Assembly: GCA_015350385.1 (NCBI GenBank)
Contig: WNKI01000001.1
Span: 2,323,178 to 2,387,177, forward strand
Direction of reading: 5' to 3'
From: Aculops lycopersici
Lineage: Eukaryota; Arthropoda; Arachnida; Trombidiformes; Eriophyidae
Length of the DNA stretch: 64,000 nt
Shown: positions 7,902 through 18,632 of the stretch, one piece after another
Layout of the letters: each line of letters starts with the position of its first letter
How positions within the stretch are numbered: position 1 is the stretch's first letter
Notes under the pieces: model-generated
Told to the model about the DNA's origin: nothing
The model's input: only the letters and a program-made list of their open reading frames with translations
Database searches by the model: none
Translations under genes and position numbers: made by a program

Positions 7902-10376
7902 ATGCTCAATCGATTCAAAAACGCACTCTATGGCACAAGCGATGATAGCCGATTAGATTATGACAACCAAGAGGCAGTGATTGGAAGAAGAATACGAAGT
8001 GCCCTTACCAGATCCTCCTCGTTTCGTGATGACTTTTTCAAGGTCTCCTCATCGTCTTCGTCAACCGAGGGACGCCAAAGGAGTGGAAGCCAGAGGATTG
8101 GCAGCTCAACTAGGAATGTTGGCAGCATGACTAGAGAGGTTAGCCAAATATTACAGGGATACAACGAGCCGAGATCCGATTCCAAGAACCACAACACCTC
8201 AATCCGAACGGATTGCAATCAAAATTACCCCAGAACTCAACAGGAGCAACAACATCGTCGTGGTTCTCTAATGGATCCAAGACAAATTGGTAGCAAATTT
8301 CCCAAATTTCGCTACACAAGACCCGAGTTTCTGCAACTCAAGACAGAGGATGAAATACTCGTCTCGGCAGACCATCAAATTCGGCCCATAATTCTACCTC
8401 GCGATGTGAATCGTCTCCCCTGGAAGAGTGGCTATGCCGAGTGTATAAATGCTGGCAAATCGGCTCGTAACGAGGACCAAGCTGCTTGTCATCAGGAGGT
8501 TTTAGTTAGAGATTGGATCACTTTAAAGCAGAACAATCTTGATCTTGACGCTGTGGGAATCGAGAACAAGTTGCCATATGTTTACTTCGGTATCTTTGAT
8601 GGTCATGCCGGAACCGCAGTCGCCGTAGCGGCCGCTAATCAATTACACAATATAATTAGTGAAAAGTTGAGCCAGATAGCCGATTTATTGATGGAGTTGG
8701 AGTTTGAGCAAAACAAACCAGCCACAAGTGGCGGGGGGAGCAGTGGCGACGAGGATGACGATTTTGTCGATGCCAAAGCCGACGAAGGAGAGTCGAGGTT
8801 TAGAGATTCTACTGCAACAAAATCTGCATCAGGTGGCAATAACACTCGTGAGAAGGAACTAGACCACAACATCAAAAGCAACACAAGTCCAGGAGATAAG
8901 TTTAATGCTACATCCAATGACAATATTCCCAACATGGAAATGACATCTCCCATTTCAAATTCCATTGTAGAAACTTCAACAGCAACTCGAGCAAACTCAT
9001 CCAAATTCAAACGTAAACCACATACAACTGATAGAGCTAATTTATCAACAAATAGATTCCAGTCAGATCAAAATGAGGAATCATCGATTTTTATGGCCGA
9101 CATTGTGAGAAATAATATTAGTGTTGACAGTTTGATCTCAGGGGCCTTAGAGTCTTCCTTTTGGGAAATGGACGAGCAAATTGCAAGAGATAAGCATGAT
9201 TATAAGATGCCAGGTGGTTGCACTGCAATAGTTGGAGTGTTTATATTAGGTAAATTGTATGTTTGCAATGCTGGTGATAGTAGGGCAATTGTATGCAAGA
9301 ACAACGAACCCATTCCAATGTCTAATGATTTCACCCCATTAAGTGAGCGTGAGAGGATCCTCAGGTTAGGCATGCAAAGGCCCGAGTTTTTAGGCAACGA
9401 TTTTACTCATTTGGAATTTGTCAAGCGACCCACTCGAAAGGACCTAGGTAAACAGATGCTCTATAGGGATGCCTACATGAGAGGTTGGGCAATGAAAACA
9501 ATCACCTACGATGATCTCAAATTTCCCCTTGTTTGGGGCGAGGGGAAGCGAAGTAGAGTATTGGCAACCATTGGAGTCACTCGTGGTTTTGGCGACCACG
9601 AGCTCCGTGCAATATATGGTTCAGTTTTGATAAAACCCTTCTTAACACCCGAACCGGAAGTCAAGATACTACCTCTAGAGCATGACAACACACTAACACC
9701 TGAGGATGTGCTTATAATAGGCTCAGATGGCCTATGGGATGTGACCACAAATGAGGACGCTGCAGAGATTATTAAAAACTCCTTTGATCTCTTTCCCGAT
9801 GACGAGGATTCGCGATCCAAGTATCGCTACATCACTGCCGCCCAGGATCTCGTGATACACTCGCGTGGCCATACCACAATGTGGGATAGTGTTTGGCGAA
9901 ACAGCAAGGACTATCGAATGGCCTCGCTGGACGACATTGCCGTCTTTGTGATTCCTTTGAAACAATATAGAGACGAGTATAGGGAATGGAAAGAAGCTCG
10001 TATTAGGGCAATAATGATGAATTCAATGTCCAACTCCGAGTCCGAGGAGACGAGCGGTACCAGCACTTCTGCTTCCCACCTAGTTTCTGAAAAATCACAC
10101 GAACTAGATCCGAACACCATTATAAGAGAAGAGATACCTTTGGCATCAATCAGCGAGTCGAATCGAGGTGAAGGTGACGATGATGATGGTGGCGGCAAAG
10201 ACACGCTCGTACAAGATGAAGCTCCAAAATGCGATTTCCAGAAGCATCAATTGTCGACTATTGACGACAACGACGATGAGATCGCCCAAGACCACAACAA
10301 ACAGGAGAATGATGATGATGAGATTGAGAAGAGCAATCAAGAATCTGGCCAGATCAATCTGCAAACAAGTTCTTGA
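7902..10376 (+). CDS. PPM1H: PP2C-family Ser/Thr phosphatase, PPM1H/J/M type
   Basis: 824 aa, intronless. The PP2C metal-dependent phosphatase motifs appear in order: 'ARNEDQAA' (about residue 188), 'FGIFDGHAG' (about 229), 'GGCTAIVGVFI' and 'NAGDSRAIV' (about 437-460), 'GVTRGFGDHEL' (about 557), 'IGSDGLWDV' (about 605) and 'DDIAVFVIPL' (about 677). The Asp residues in DGH, GDSR-adjacent, SDGLWD and DD motifs are the Mn/Mg ligands. The flap insert 'RPEFLGNDFTHLEF..RPTRKDLGKQMLYRD' is characteristic of the PPM1H/J/M subfamily, whose mammalian member dephosphorylates Rab GTPases. A disordered Asp/Ser/Asn-rich insertion of about 150 residues (about 262-415) interrupts the catalytic domain between the second motif and GGCTA, and the last 140 residues are acidic and disordered. 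An AATAAA lies at 10437-10442. Confidence 0.88.
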   Translation: MLNRFKNALYGTSDDSRLDYDNQEAVIGRRIRSALTRSSSFRDDFFKVSSSSSSTEGRQRSGSQRIGSSTRNVGSMTREVSQILQGYNEPRSDSKNHNTSIRTDCNQNYPRTQQEQQHRRGSLMDPRQIGSKFPKFRYTRPEFLQLKTEDEILVSADHQIRPIILPRDVNRLPWKSGYAECINAGKSARNEDQAACHQEVLVRDWITLKQNNLDLDAVGIENKLPYVYFGIFDGHAGTAVAVAAANQLHNIISEKLSQIADLLMELEFEQNKPATSGGGSSGDEDDDFVDAKADEGESRFRDSTATKSASGGNNTREKELDHNIKSNTSPGDKFNATSNDNIPNMEMTSPISNSIVETSTATRANSSKFKRKPHTTDRANLSTNRFQSDQNEESSIFMADIVRNNISVDSLISGALESSFWEMDEQIARDKHDYKMPGGCTAIVGVFILGKLYVCNAGDSRAIVCKNNEPIPMSNDFTPLSERERILRLGMQRPEFLGNDFTHLEFVKRPTRKDLGKQMLYRDAYMRGWAMKTITYDDLKFPLVWGEGKRSRVLATIGVTRGFGDHELRAIYGSVLIKPFLTPEPEVKILPLEHDNTLTPEDVLIIGSDGLWDVTTNEDAAEIIKNSFDLFPDDEDSRSKYRYITAAQDLVIHSRGHTTMWDSVWRNSKDYRMASLDDIAVFVIPLKQYRDEYREWKEARIRAIMMNSMSNSESEETSGTSTSASHLVSEKSHELDPNTIIREEIPLASISESNRGEGDDDDGGGKDTLVQDEAPKCDFQKHQLSTIDDNDDEIAQDHNKQENDDDEIEKSNQESGQINLQTSS

Positions 10377-10436
10377 TCATGATGATGATTGAATGATGCG
10401 ATAATGATTGTGAATCGAGGAAATGGCCGATGGCAA

Positions 10437-10442
10437 AATAAA
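10437..10442 (+). terminator. poly(A) signal AATAAA of the PPM1H-like gene
   Basis: A canonical hexamer about 60 bases after the stop codon at 10376. Confidence 0.5.
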
Positions 10443-11101
10443 CTTTCGCGCACTTTAGTGGGTTGGACATTTTACGGGTTTGATTCGTTGCACGATTTTA
10501 TAAACTTTCCGTGCCCGGCGGGTCGGGATTGATGTTGTGAGACGAGTTTATATTCTCCGAATACTTCATACAGGTAGAGGCAATCAATGGGAAAAGGTAG
10601 TCAGAGTGAATTAGCTTACGAGCTTAGTGATGCAGGTCGAGCTAGCAAATTTCTCACCCAACCAAGTCCGACGGATGTTGCCGTGCTTTGATGAGCGAGG
10701 ACCCATGAGCAATGCCACTGAGTTGACAGAAGCGGCACATAGTGTTGGGTGCTCTCAATGGGACATAGGAATTCGATCTCTCCTTCTGTATTTCCATAGA
10801 AGCGGCGCAGCACGCGGAGTTCCACAACAGAGGACCCAGCGGGACGCTAACACACCGTTAGCGCGAAGGTACATAGCGGCGTTCGTTGCCTACGGCGACA
10901 CTGCGATGCTATTGTTGTTGATGTTTGTTTGCTTGAAATGGATGGTAAAAGTTTGCATTTTAGTATCGTTAGTTGAAAGATTAAATATAATACTATTATC
11001 ACTATAAAAATAGAGAATAGTAATATCTATGCATTACAATATGTTGAAGTCAGGTGCAAGAGTATTAAAGAGGAAAACTTTCATTAGATGTTAAAAGGGA
11101 G
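10443..11101. other. intergenic region upstream of alpha2/delta
   Basis: No convincing gene; the 126-aa frame at 10627-11007 has no domain-like pattern. A short inverted repeat, CGCTAAC / GTTAGCG, lies near 10850. The 3' part is AT-rich and probably holds the promoter and 5' UTR of the next gene. Confidence 0.35.
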
Positions 11102-14100
11102 ATGAATTTCAATCTGAACTTTAGATTTGTATTAGTTGTTTTTTATTTATTTCTATCATCAACTTCCATAAATCACCCTCAAGCTCAAGATGACAGCGTC
11201 CCATTGGAAGCTTCAACAGGCCAACCTCCAACAGCAACAAATTCCATCGGCAAAGCCTCTAACAATGATAAACTTGCAACCGAGTTTAGGGCAAACGAGG
11301 CGCTAGAGTCAATTCGCGATTGGGCCTCGCGTTTTGGGCGCGACGTTCATTATGGAACCCAAGAGGCCACTTGCCTAAGAACAATCCGCGACCAATTTGA
11401 TCCGGCCAAAAGTGACCCGAGCCGTCGAGGCCAGTACAAGGCCTCGGTTGTATCAATTGATTGGACTCGATTGCATGGTGATATTGTGAGGACAATCAGC
11501 AATACTATGGGCTGGCACAAGAGTGCCGTTGAAAACATTGCCCGAGCCGCGGAGTATTTTGCCGGCAATCATTCTTACGATAAAAATTTACGCTTTGATT
11601 ATGTTGACGTCCATAGGTTACAGAATAGCGACGACGAGTTTATGGACTCTGGGGCCTCCTACACTGGAGAGGAAATTAACCCGGCAGCAAACGAAACCTT
11701 GCCACTCCCACAACCCGATCCCGAGAGTGCAGACTTGGAGCAGCCTTCGGGTAACAACCAGGAAATTGGCCAACTAGATTCTACCGGTCAGCTGATACCG
11801 CAAAGTACAGCAAAAATCCCGAGTTCTGCTCCAATCGACAATGAAAATCTCGACGGCCAACTGGAACCAGAGCAGCTACCTAAACCTTCGGAATTGATAG
11901 CGCTGCAATCGCAATCAGATTTACAACAACTGAAATCAGTAAACCAAGTACATGAAGAGCAATCGAATGCTGTTAACGAGGAGCAACAAACTACAACTCC
12001 AGCTTCGGGAACTGATCCAAGTTTTCAGGGTGAATGGGAAACGCCGATTAGATATTTGAAGCTAAGTAAGCATCCAAATTTTGACGTATTGATAAACACG
12101 GAAGAGTCGGCCGTCCATGTGCCAGTCCACATTTATCCCGGTGATCCTCAGGTTATCAATGGAATCGCTTGGTCCGATCAATTGACCAAGGTGTTTAGGG
12201 ATAATTTTGTTAGGAATCCCAAGTTGACCAATCAGTACTTTGCCTCACAATTGGGATTTCTGCGATTGTTTCCGGCTCAAAAGTGGCAAATAGCTAGAAC
12301 TGATCCGGATTTATACGATGCCCGGATGCGTCCTTGGTATGTGGCCGGCGCCTCGAGTCGAAAGGACGTTGTAATTCTAGTCGACAGTTCAGGTTCAATG
12401 ACTGGCTCTCGGCGTGACATTGCAAAGGGAGTTGTGTTTGAGATTTTGGATACACTTACCGACAATGACCACTTCTTGATAATGAAGTTTTCTGATGTTA
12501 TTGAGCAGGTGGGTGTACCAAAGTGCGAAAAGATGCGACTAGAGAGAAAGCTCTCATCTATTCCCCTGAAAAACACCCTCTTTCCCCCCGAATCTTTGGT
12601 TAACTCTGACTATAGTTTAGACGGAAGTAACTCGAGCTCAAAGGCCAACGAAACCGATATTAGCTCCTTCTATCTGGTGCCGGCAACCGGAAGAAATATT
12701 AGACATATCAAGACCAATTTCACCATATCAACTTCTGGAATTGCAAACTTTAGTCACGCTCTCGTCACAGCCTTTGAGGTACTGAGGAATTACCAGGATC
12801 ATTCTGATCGCGGCTTTGGAAGTCAATGTAATCAGGCGATTATGTTGATCACCGACGGAAGTCCATCGGACTTTGAGGATATTTTTAACAGGTACAATTA
12901 TCCCAATGCACCGGTTCGCGTATTCACCTATCTGATTGGAAGAGAGTCAAACGATGGCGCCAACTCCAAAATGATGGCCTGCCACAATCGCGGCTACTAC
13001 ACGCATGTAATCAACTTGGCCGAGGTTCGTGAGACAGTGCAACAATATATTCCGGTTATGGCGAGACCTCTGGTTTTGAATGGCACTCATCCGATTAGTT
13101 GGAGCCCAGCATACGGAGAGTTGACCTATCAGATTTTAACCGATTGGATTTGGGAGAGCAAGAGAAGGGATAAGGCTAGAGCCATTTTGGCCTCAAGTGG
13201 TCGAGGGTCGCCTAGTAATAATCAAGCAGGTGGCAGTAGCTCCTACGTACCTGACATTCGGATTAACAACGAGGAATCAAACTCACTGAACGCTCTTCTG
13301 GATCCAACTTCAATCGATGATGTTAATTTTGAGTTGAAGCTTGAGGAGGAGATCGATGCAATTGATTTGTTTGGCTACAACGAGAATGTTGAATGCTTTT
13401 GGCAAACGAAACAGAACGATCTACTGACGACAGTGGTGCAGCCGGTTTATGATAGAAAGAACGAGTCTGTGATTACGGAAAAGTTTTTGGTTAAAAATAT
13501 ATGGACCGTGAAGGAGACAGTGATGAGGACTGCTCAGATTTTGGGCGTTGCGGCGGCCGATATGAAGATTAACGATATCATTTCGTTGGCTCCCTCGCAT
13601 AAGTTGGGCGCAAATGGATATGCAATCATGCTAACCAACAATGGACTTGTGATGCATCATCCAAATTTGAGATCCATCTTGGAGCCATTCAATCCTAATG
13701 ATCCAAGCGAGCGACAAATGCGCATATTGAAGCCATTCTTTTCATCGCTTGACTTCACCCAAGTCGAGCATATTTTAAACTCCCATCAGGACGACCCAAC
13801 GTTTATTGGATTGCGCAACGAGTCGGTCCTTGGCTTGACAGGATGGCGCGAGCTCTTAACCAAGAGGACAATTGACTGCCAGAAGCGGGTTCAGTCGAGG
13901 AGACAAAGTTTCTATTATAAACCCATACAACAGTTTCCCTTCTCATTTATGATATCCATTCCTCAACCCTATGGAAGTCATCGTCTCGAGGCACAAATCG
14001 AGATTAAGTCGGCAAATTTGCCTGAAAAACTAACCACTTATTTCACGACCAGCGACTTTGACCTCTGGACCGTCCATCCAGATTATCAGTATTGCGATGG

Positions 14101-16630
14101 GCCTGCCAATAATACAATAGCAACTTTATTAGATATGTTCCAGCGTATTGAGAGCCAAAAATTGGACGACATTCAGTGGCGACCCGCGGAATCGAGCAAA
14201 CCGCCACTCTATTTACCTGGAAAAATAGTCTGTGATAAGGACCTAGTGCAATCGTTGGTCTACGATGCTGTTGCCACCTTTGGCTTCTCGGAATCATGCA
14301 GCCAACCCGATCCAAGCGCCGAGTAAGTTACCTGTTGCTTATATTTCGCAACTTGATGATTGATTGATTGCTAGACCTCGTTGTGGTTCGTGTTTCAAAG
14401 TTGAACACTTGTGCTGCGACTTGAGATCTCTCAACATAAGAGAATAACCAAAATCTCACATCCTTAATAATTAGCTAGCGGCTTGAAGCTACTCGGACCC
14501 TTCCGGTTCCTCGAAGTTGGCTCGTCGATTGCTGAACACAGGTCCATCCTTGAGATTTCCAATCTAAAACAAATATTTTTGATATCAGTGTCGAGCTGTC
14601 GCCGATTTTCCAGGTTCTGTCGTCTCTCGTTGTCATAGGCATGCGAAAGAGACAACCTGTTGAGAGTTGGCTGAGGCTCCGCTTCTCTTTGCAATGAGAG
14701 CGACACAAAACTAACCTAATGCTGAACTGTGCTACTCGATATGAATCTTTTGTTTTGTACGCTACAGCCCGCTCAGTATTCTCTTAGCCCTTCTTCCCAG
14801 GTACGAATCAACAGGTTTCATTGGATCTCATCATATCTTTTTTCTCACTACACAAAGCAAACAGACGAGCAAACAGTCGAACCGGAAGTCGCGTCGCAGT
14901 AGCCTACTGCCGCCTCTAATCATAATGGAAGCTTGATTCGATTACCTAAACTTGATAATACTAATCTCCCCCTCTCGTCCTTTCATACCAATCAAACCAA
15001 CATCAACAACAGGTCTTCGCTTCTCGGAATGTTTGGCGTGAGATTTTCTTTCATCGCAACTCGCAGTGGACTAACGCGAGTGCGACACTTTGATGCAAAC
15101 GATCTGACCATCAAAAAGGAAGCGCTAGCATTTGCTAGAAAACACGCACGAGCAGTAGATGAGACTTTCTACCAGAGGACTGTGGATTACAACATGCTAG
15201 TGAACGATTCCGCGACCTTGATTCAGGTTCCATTTATCACACACAAGTCAATAAGGGATCGATTTCAACGTTGGGAGATGGAGCAAATGATGAATTACAA
15301 TGACAATCTTGCGGCTCAACTGGAGACTCAACCCAATAGTGGAGGCAATAGCAATGCAGATTCAACGCCCGATCCGACGCTCATCAATGACAACAGCTAC
15401 CCGTCGGCATCGAAACTCAGTGTTAGAGATATGAGTTTGATGGAGAAGCTCGAGATTTTAACCAACAGCTCGTTGCACATTGTGGCCAGCCAATCGATTA
15501 TAGTCAACGAAGGTACGCAACGCGCGATGGCCGGTGTTACAGGTGTCTTCTATGACTATGCCTCGTTTGTAACGCGATTTTTCAACTCAACCAACGCAAA
15601 GTTTCAAGGAGGAAAACCGCTGACTAAAGCAGCAACCTGTTACACGGGAACTTCGACCGATGAGATGTGCGACGAGGCGAGAATGAAAATCAAGTGTGGC
15701 CAACTGAACGATACCATTGATTGCTTGCTAATTGATAACAACGGTTACATAATTGTAAGCGAGGATTTGGATTTCATTGGTCGCCATTTGAAATCATATG
15801 AGCCGATAATTTTGCAAAAACTTGTCGCAGCCGGAGCGTACCATGCCATCAATATTACCGACTACCAATCGGTTTGCATGAAGCACGAGGAGAAGGAGCA
15901 ACCGACAAGTAGCAGTGGAAATAGGATATCCACCCTAGCTGGTCAAAAGCTTTACAGTTTACTCTTCAATTTGGCGCTGAATGCTCTGACTGCGATTACC
16001 TACTCGCTAGCTCTTCTGTCGCAAACTGTAGCTGATGCTCTCCATCTAACTGCACAATTTCAAGGTCAATCGGCGGCCACAATGAAGCAATTGGCTGCCC
16101 TGCAACCAATGCTATCGCTACTACCAAACAAAACTTACCTGAGACCATGCGAACGTATATTGACAAGGTACGAGACAAGACCGGCGACTATTAGCTCGAA
16201 CGTACCGGAGTATTACACGACACGTTGCGGTTGCGACGCGTGGTTTGTCTACGAGCAGGTGCCAAAGACTAATTTGATTATGTTAATTGTGGACTCGTCG
16301 CCGAATTGTCGCTATAAATGCGATCAAGTGGCTCAATTGGATGCAGCCAATCAAGTGGACCCAAGTGGACAGTCGATTCAGGAACAGGATTCGATTCCAA
16401 TCGATGGAACCACCGAGACGCAAGTTTGCTCAATGCTCGAGCGCGAGAATAGTCTCTACCGGAAACGACTGGACTCTTGTTTCTCGCATCATCCCGATGA
16501 GGAGCATATCAAAATTTGCGGCTCCGCGGCGACGCTTCCAGTTGCCCATTATCTACTGGCCACCTGTATGCTAATCTCCATTATGATAACTGTACAAATG
16601 CCAGTCTTGTTTGCAATTCAGATGACTTAG
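11102..16630 (+). CDS. CACNA2D: voltage-gated calcium channel alpha2/delta subunit, two exons
   Basis: Exon 1 is 11102-14322 and exon 2 is 15013-16630. The donor GTAAGT at 14323 overlaps a TAA that would otherwise end the frame; the acceptor is CAACAG at 15007-15012, and the phase-2 junction reads 'SAE|SSLLGMFGV'. The product is about 1,612 aa, long for the family. It has a signal peptide, a VWA_N-type region (about 75-185), an acidic Pro/Gln/Glu-rich insertion (about 195-310), and a VWA domain with a perfect MIDAS ('VDSSGSMTG', about 425, plus 'LITDGSPSDFED'). A Cache-like region follows ('LGANGYAIMLTNNGLVMHHP', about 830), then the C-terminal VGCC_alpha2 part ('VRFSFIATRSGLTRV') with many Cys, ending in a hydrophobic segment that could be a GPI signal or anchor. 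Known role: an extracellular subunit that traffics and boosts presynaptic and muscle CaV channels; the MIDAS is required for it. Confidence 0.9.
14323..15012 (+). other. intron of the alpha2/delta gene
   Basis: GT...AG intron of 690 bases. The donor GTAAGT is immediately followed by an ACCTGTTG motif at 14330-14337. A CCGGAAGT (ETS-type) sequence lies near 14880. No nested gene is evident. Confidence 0.85.
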
Positions 16631-16665
16631 TGATCTGCAGCTACATCTGTAACTCCTCACTGACT

Positions 16666-16709
16666 ATTCTTGGAACTGTGCGATGAATCCATCGCACAGT
16701 TCCAAGAAT
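16666..16709. repeat. perfect 20-bp inverted repeat (hairpin) in the alpha2/delta 3' UTR
   Basis: The left arm 16666-16685 and right arm 16690-16709 are perfectly complementary over 20 bases, with a 4-base loop AATC. It starts 36 bases after the stop codon and ends just before the poly(A) signal AATAAA at 16723-16728, so a transcript would carry this stem in its 3' UTR. Confidence 0.9.
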
Positions 16710-16722
16710 TTAGTGTAAATTA

Positions 16723-16728
16723 AATAAA
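16723..16728 (+). terminator. poly(A) signal AATAAA of the alpha2/delta gene
   Basis: A canonical hexamer about 95 bases after the stop codon, directly behind the 3' UTR hairpin. Confidence 0.55.
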
Positions 16729-18610
16729 ATTGAACCTTATTTTCTATGCCGAAAGTATGACAGTAATTGCAGTATGACGCAACTAGTTGGTCATTACGTA
16801 ACATTTGAACGAAAGGCGGCGCCACGTGCACAGTGCAAATCTGAAGCGTCTGTCTATCCGCACGGCAAATGACTGCAGGTGAATAGAAAGCCAAGCGGAT
16901 TGTTCCGTTTCTGTTTCTCTCTGTGTATGTGTGCGTTTAGCTCAATTTTTCGCCTTCATTTCTTCATTAAGCCGACTCGATGTGTGAGTTTGTGTAAGAA
17001 AGCAAAAAGTTGGACCACTCGGCTAGCTCCCTGACAGCATAGCTGCACTGCCAACGTTCTGAGCAGTATACTTTGCTATCTCGACAGTGTGTGTGTGTGA
17101 TTGTAAAGTTTGTTGTAAAAAAGAGGCAAAACCTTGTCTATTAAGCTGGAGCTCTGAGATTACTCATTTGCTCGCTCACTCGCCAACTCGGCGCCCGTTT
17201 CGAGGGCAAACTTGAGCAAATGTTGCTGGCAAACTCGTTGCAAGTTGCGACAACAGAGCGAGTCCAAAGGAGAGGGAAGGAGAGCAAATGAGCGGATTGG
17301 CCAGCTGCAAGCTCGAATCAGAGTTTCTATACTCGGAAAGGGCCTACCCACTCGCGAAGGAGGCGGTCGCTTGTGATGTGTCGGGCGCCGCCGAGGCGAG
17401 TGGAAAGAATGGAATGGAAGTGGAGAGCGTCGTTGAATGGAATGGCCGGAGCACCTGTTGTATGTGTTGATTTGGTTGCGAAGCGAGCTAACGCTACCTG
17501 CACAACTCCGTTACCGCACATGAGCTTATGCCGTTGTTTCCGCCTTTGCTTTTGGCGCCAGAGCCGCTGGAGTTGCCATTAGAGTGGCGCATCATTCTAT
17601 CGGCCAGTTAGCTGCCATCGCTGGACATGCACTCGCAGACACATATAGAAGGAGAACGAGAAGAAGCGCCAGTGGCGCCGACGAGGAAGCTGCATTGATC
17701 ACAAACATTGTACACACACACACAAAGCGATCCAACTACAACTACCACCTGAACCAGTTCTTCTCGCCTTAGACAAGAGCAGCTCGTCGATGTTGCAGTC
17801 GCTGTAGCTGTAGCTGTTGCTGGCAACCAACACAAGGGCAACTTGTGGAGCATTCAGCAGGCTCGGAGGGCAAGCCAGCTCGCCGGCTAGCAAGCTGATG
17901 ACTCACCTGCGACTACCAGTCACTCGAAGTCTGCGTTCACCTGTGAGCGCTGAAAAAACTACCTGTTGTCGGTGTCGTCGCCGTCGCCGTCGTGGTTCTA
18001 GTTGTGTGTGTGAGTGTGTCTATGTTCATTGTTCTCGCGTTTCGCCGCCCCCTTTGCTGCGGCGCCAATTTAGGCTACGCTTCTAGTGCAAGGGTTTAGA
18101 CTGAGCCAAATCCTTGATGGCTTCAGCAAACAAGTGGTTGGCTAGAGTGACATGAACAGGACGCCCACAGGTAGACTTTTATCATTGAAATTGTTGCATA
18201 ACAATCAAAAAATAACGAAGCGCTAATTAGACTTACTTACTCTAGGAGATCCGATGTAAAGTGACACTTGTTTGTGGATTAAACATTTTTGTTTGCAGAT
18301 TAAACATTTAGACAGTTTTTTGTCCGCCTAAAGAATTATATCTCAGCGAGGTGGTGAGGTTTTCCGCTTGTTTGCTGCAGAGATTCTACGCAAACCAATC
18401 GGTTGCTCAGTGCCACTGTAGATTAAAATCTCCACTTTCAGTTGCAGGGCGATAAAACGCTGGCATATAAATGAGCTGCTGATGGTGTGACGACAGCAAA
18501 CCACAAGTTAAACTGATATCAAAATCATAAAAAGAGCAACGAGGGAGGCAAAAGTCTCTAGCGGCTTCAAGTTGGCCAAAAGGATCCCATGGCTTAACCT
18601 AGTAAGATGG

Positions 18611-18632
18611 AGAGAGAGAGAGAGAGAGAGAG
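18611..18632. repeat. (AG)11 microsatellite
   Basis: A pure AG dinucleotide run, followed about 40 bases later by a GTC/TCG trinucleotide run (about 18669-18696). GA tracts in arthropod promoters can bind GAGA factor; whether this one does is unknown. Confidence 0.9.

Noticed and set aside
16666..16709. microRNA precursor
   Set aside because: A 20-bp stem with a 4-base loop is too short for a typical animal pre-miRNA, so it is reported only as a 3' UTR hairpin.
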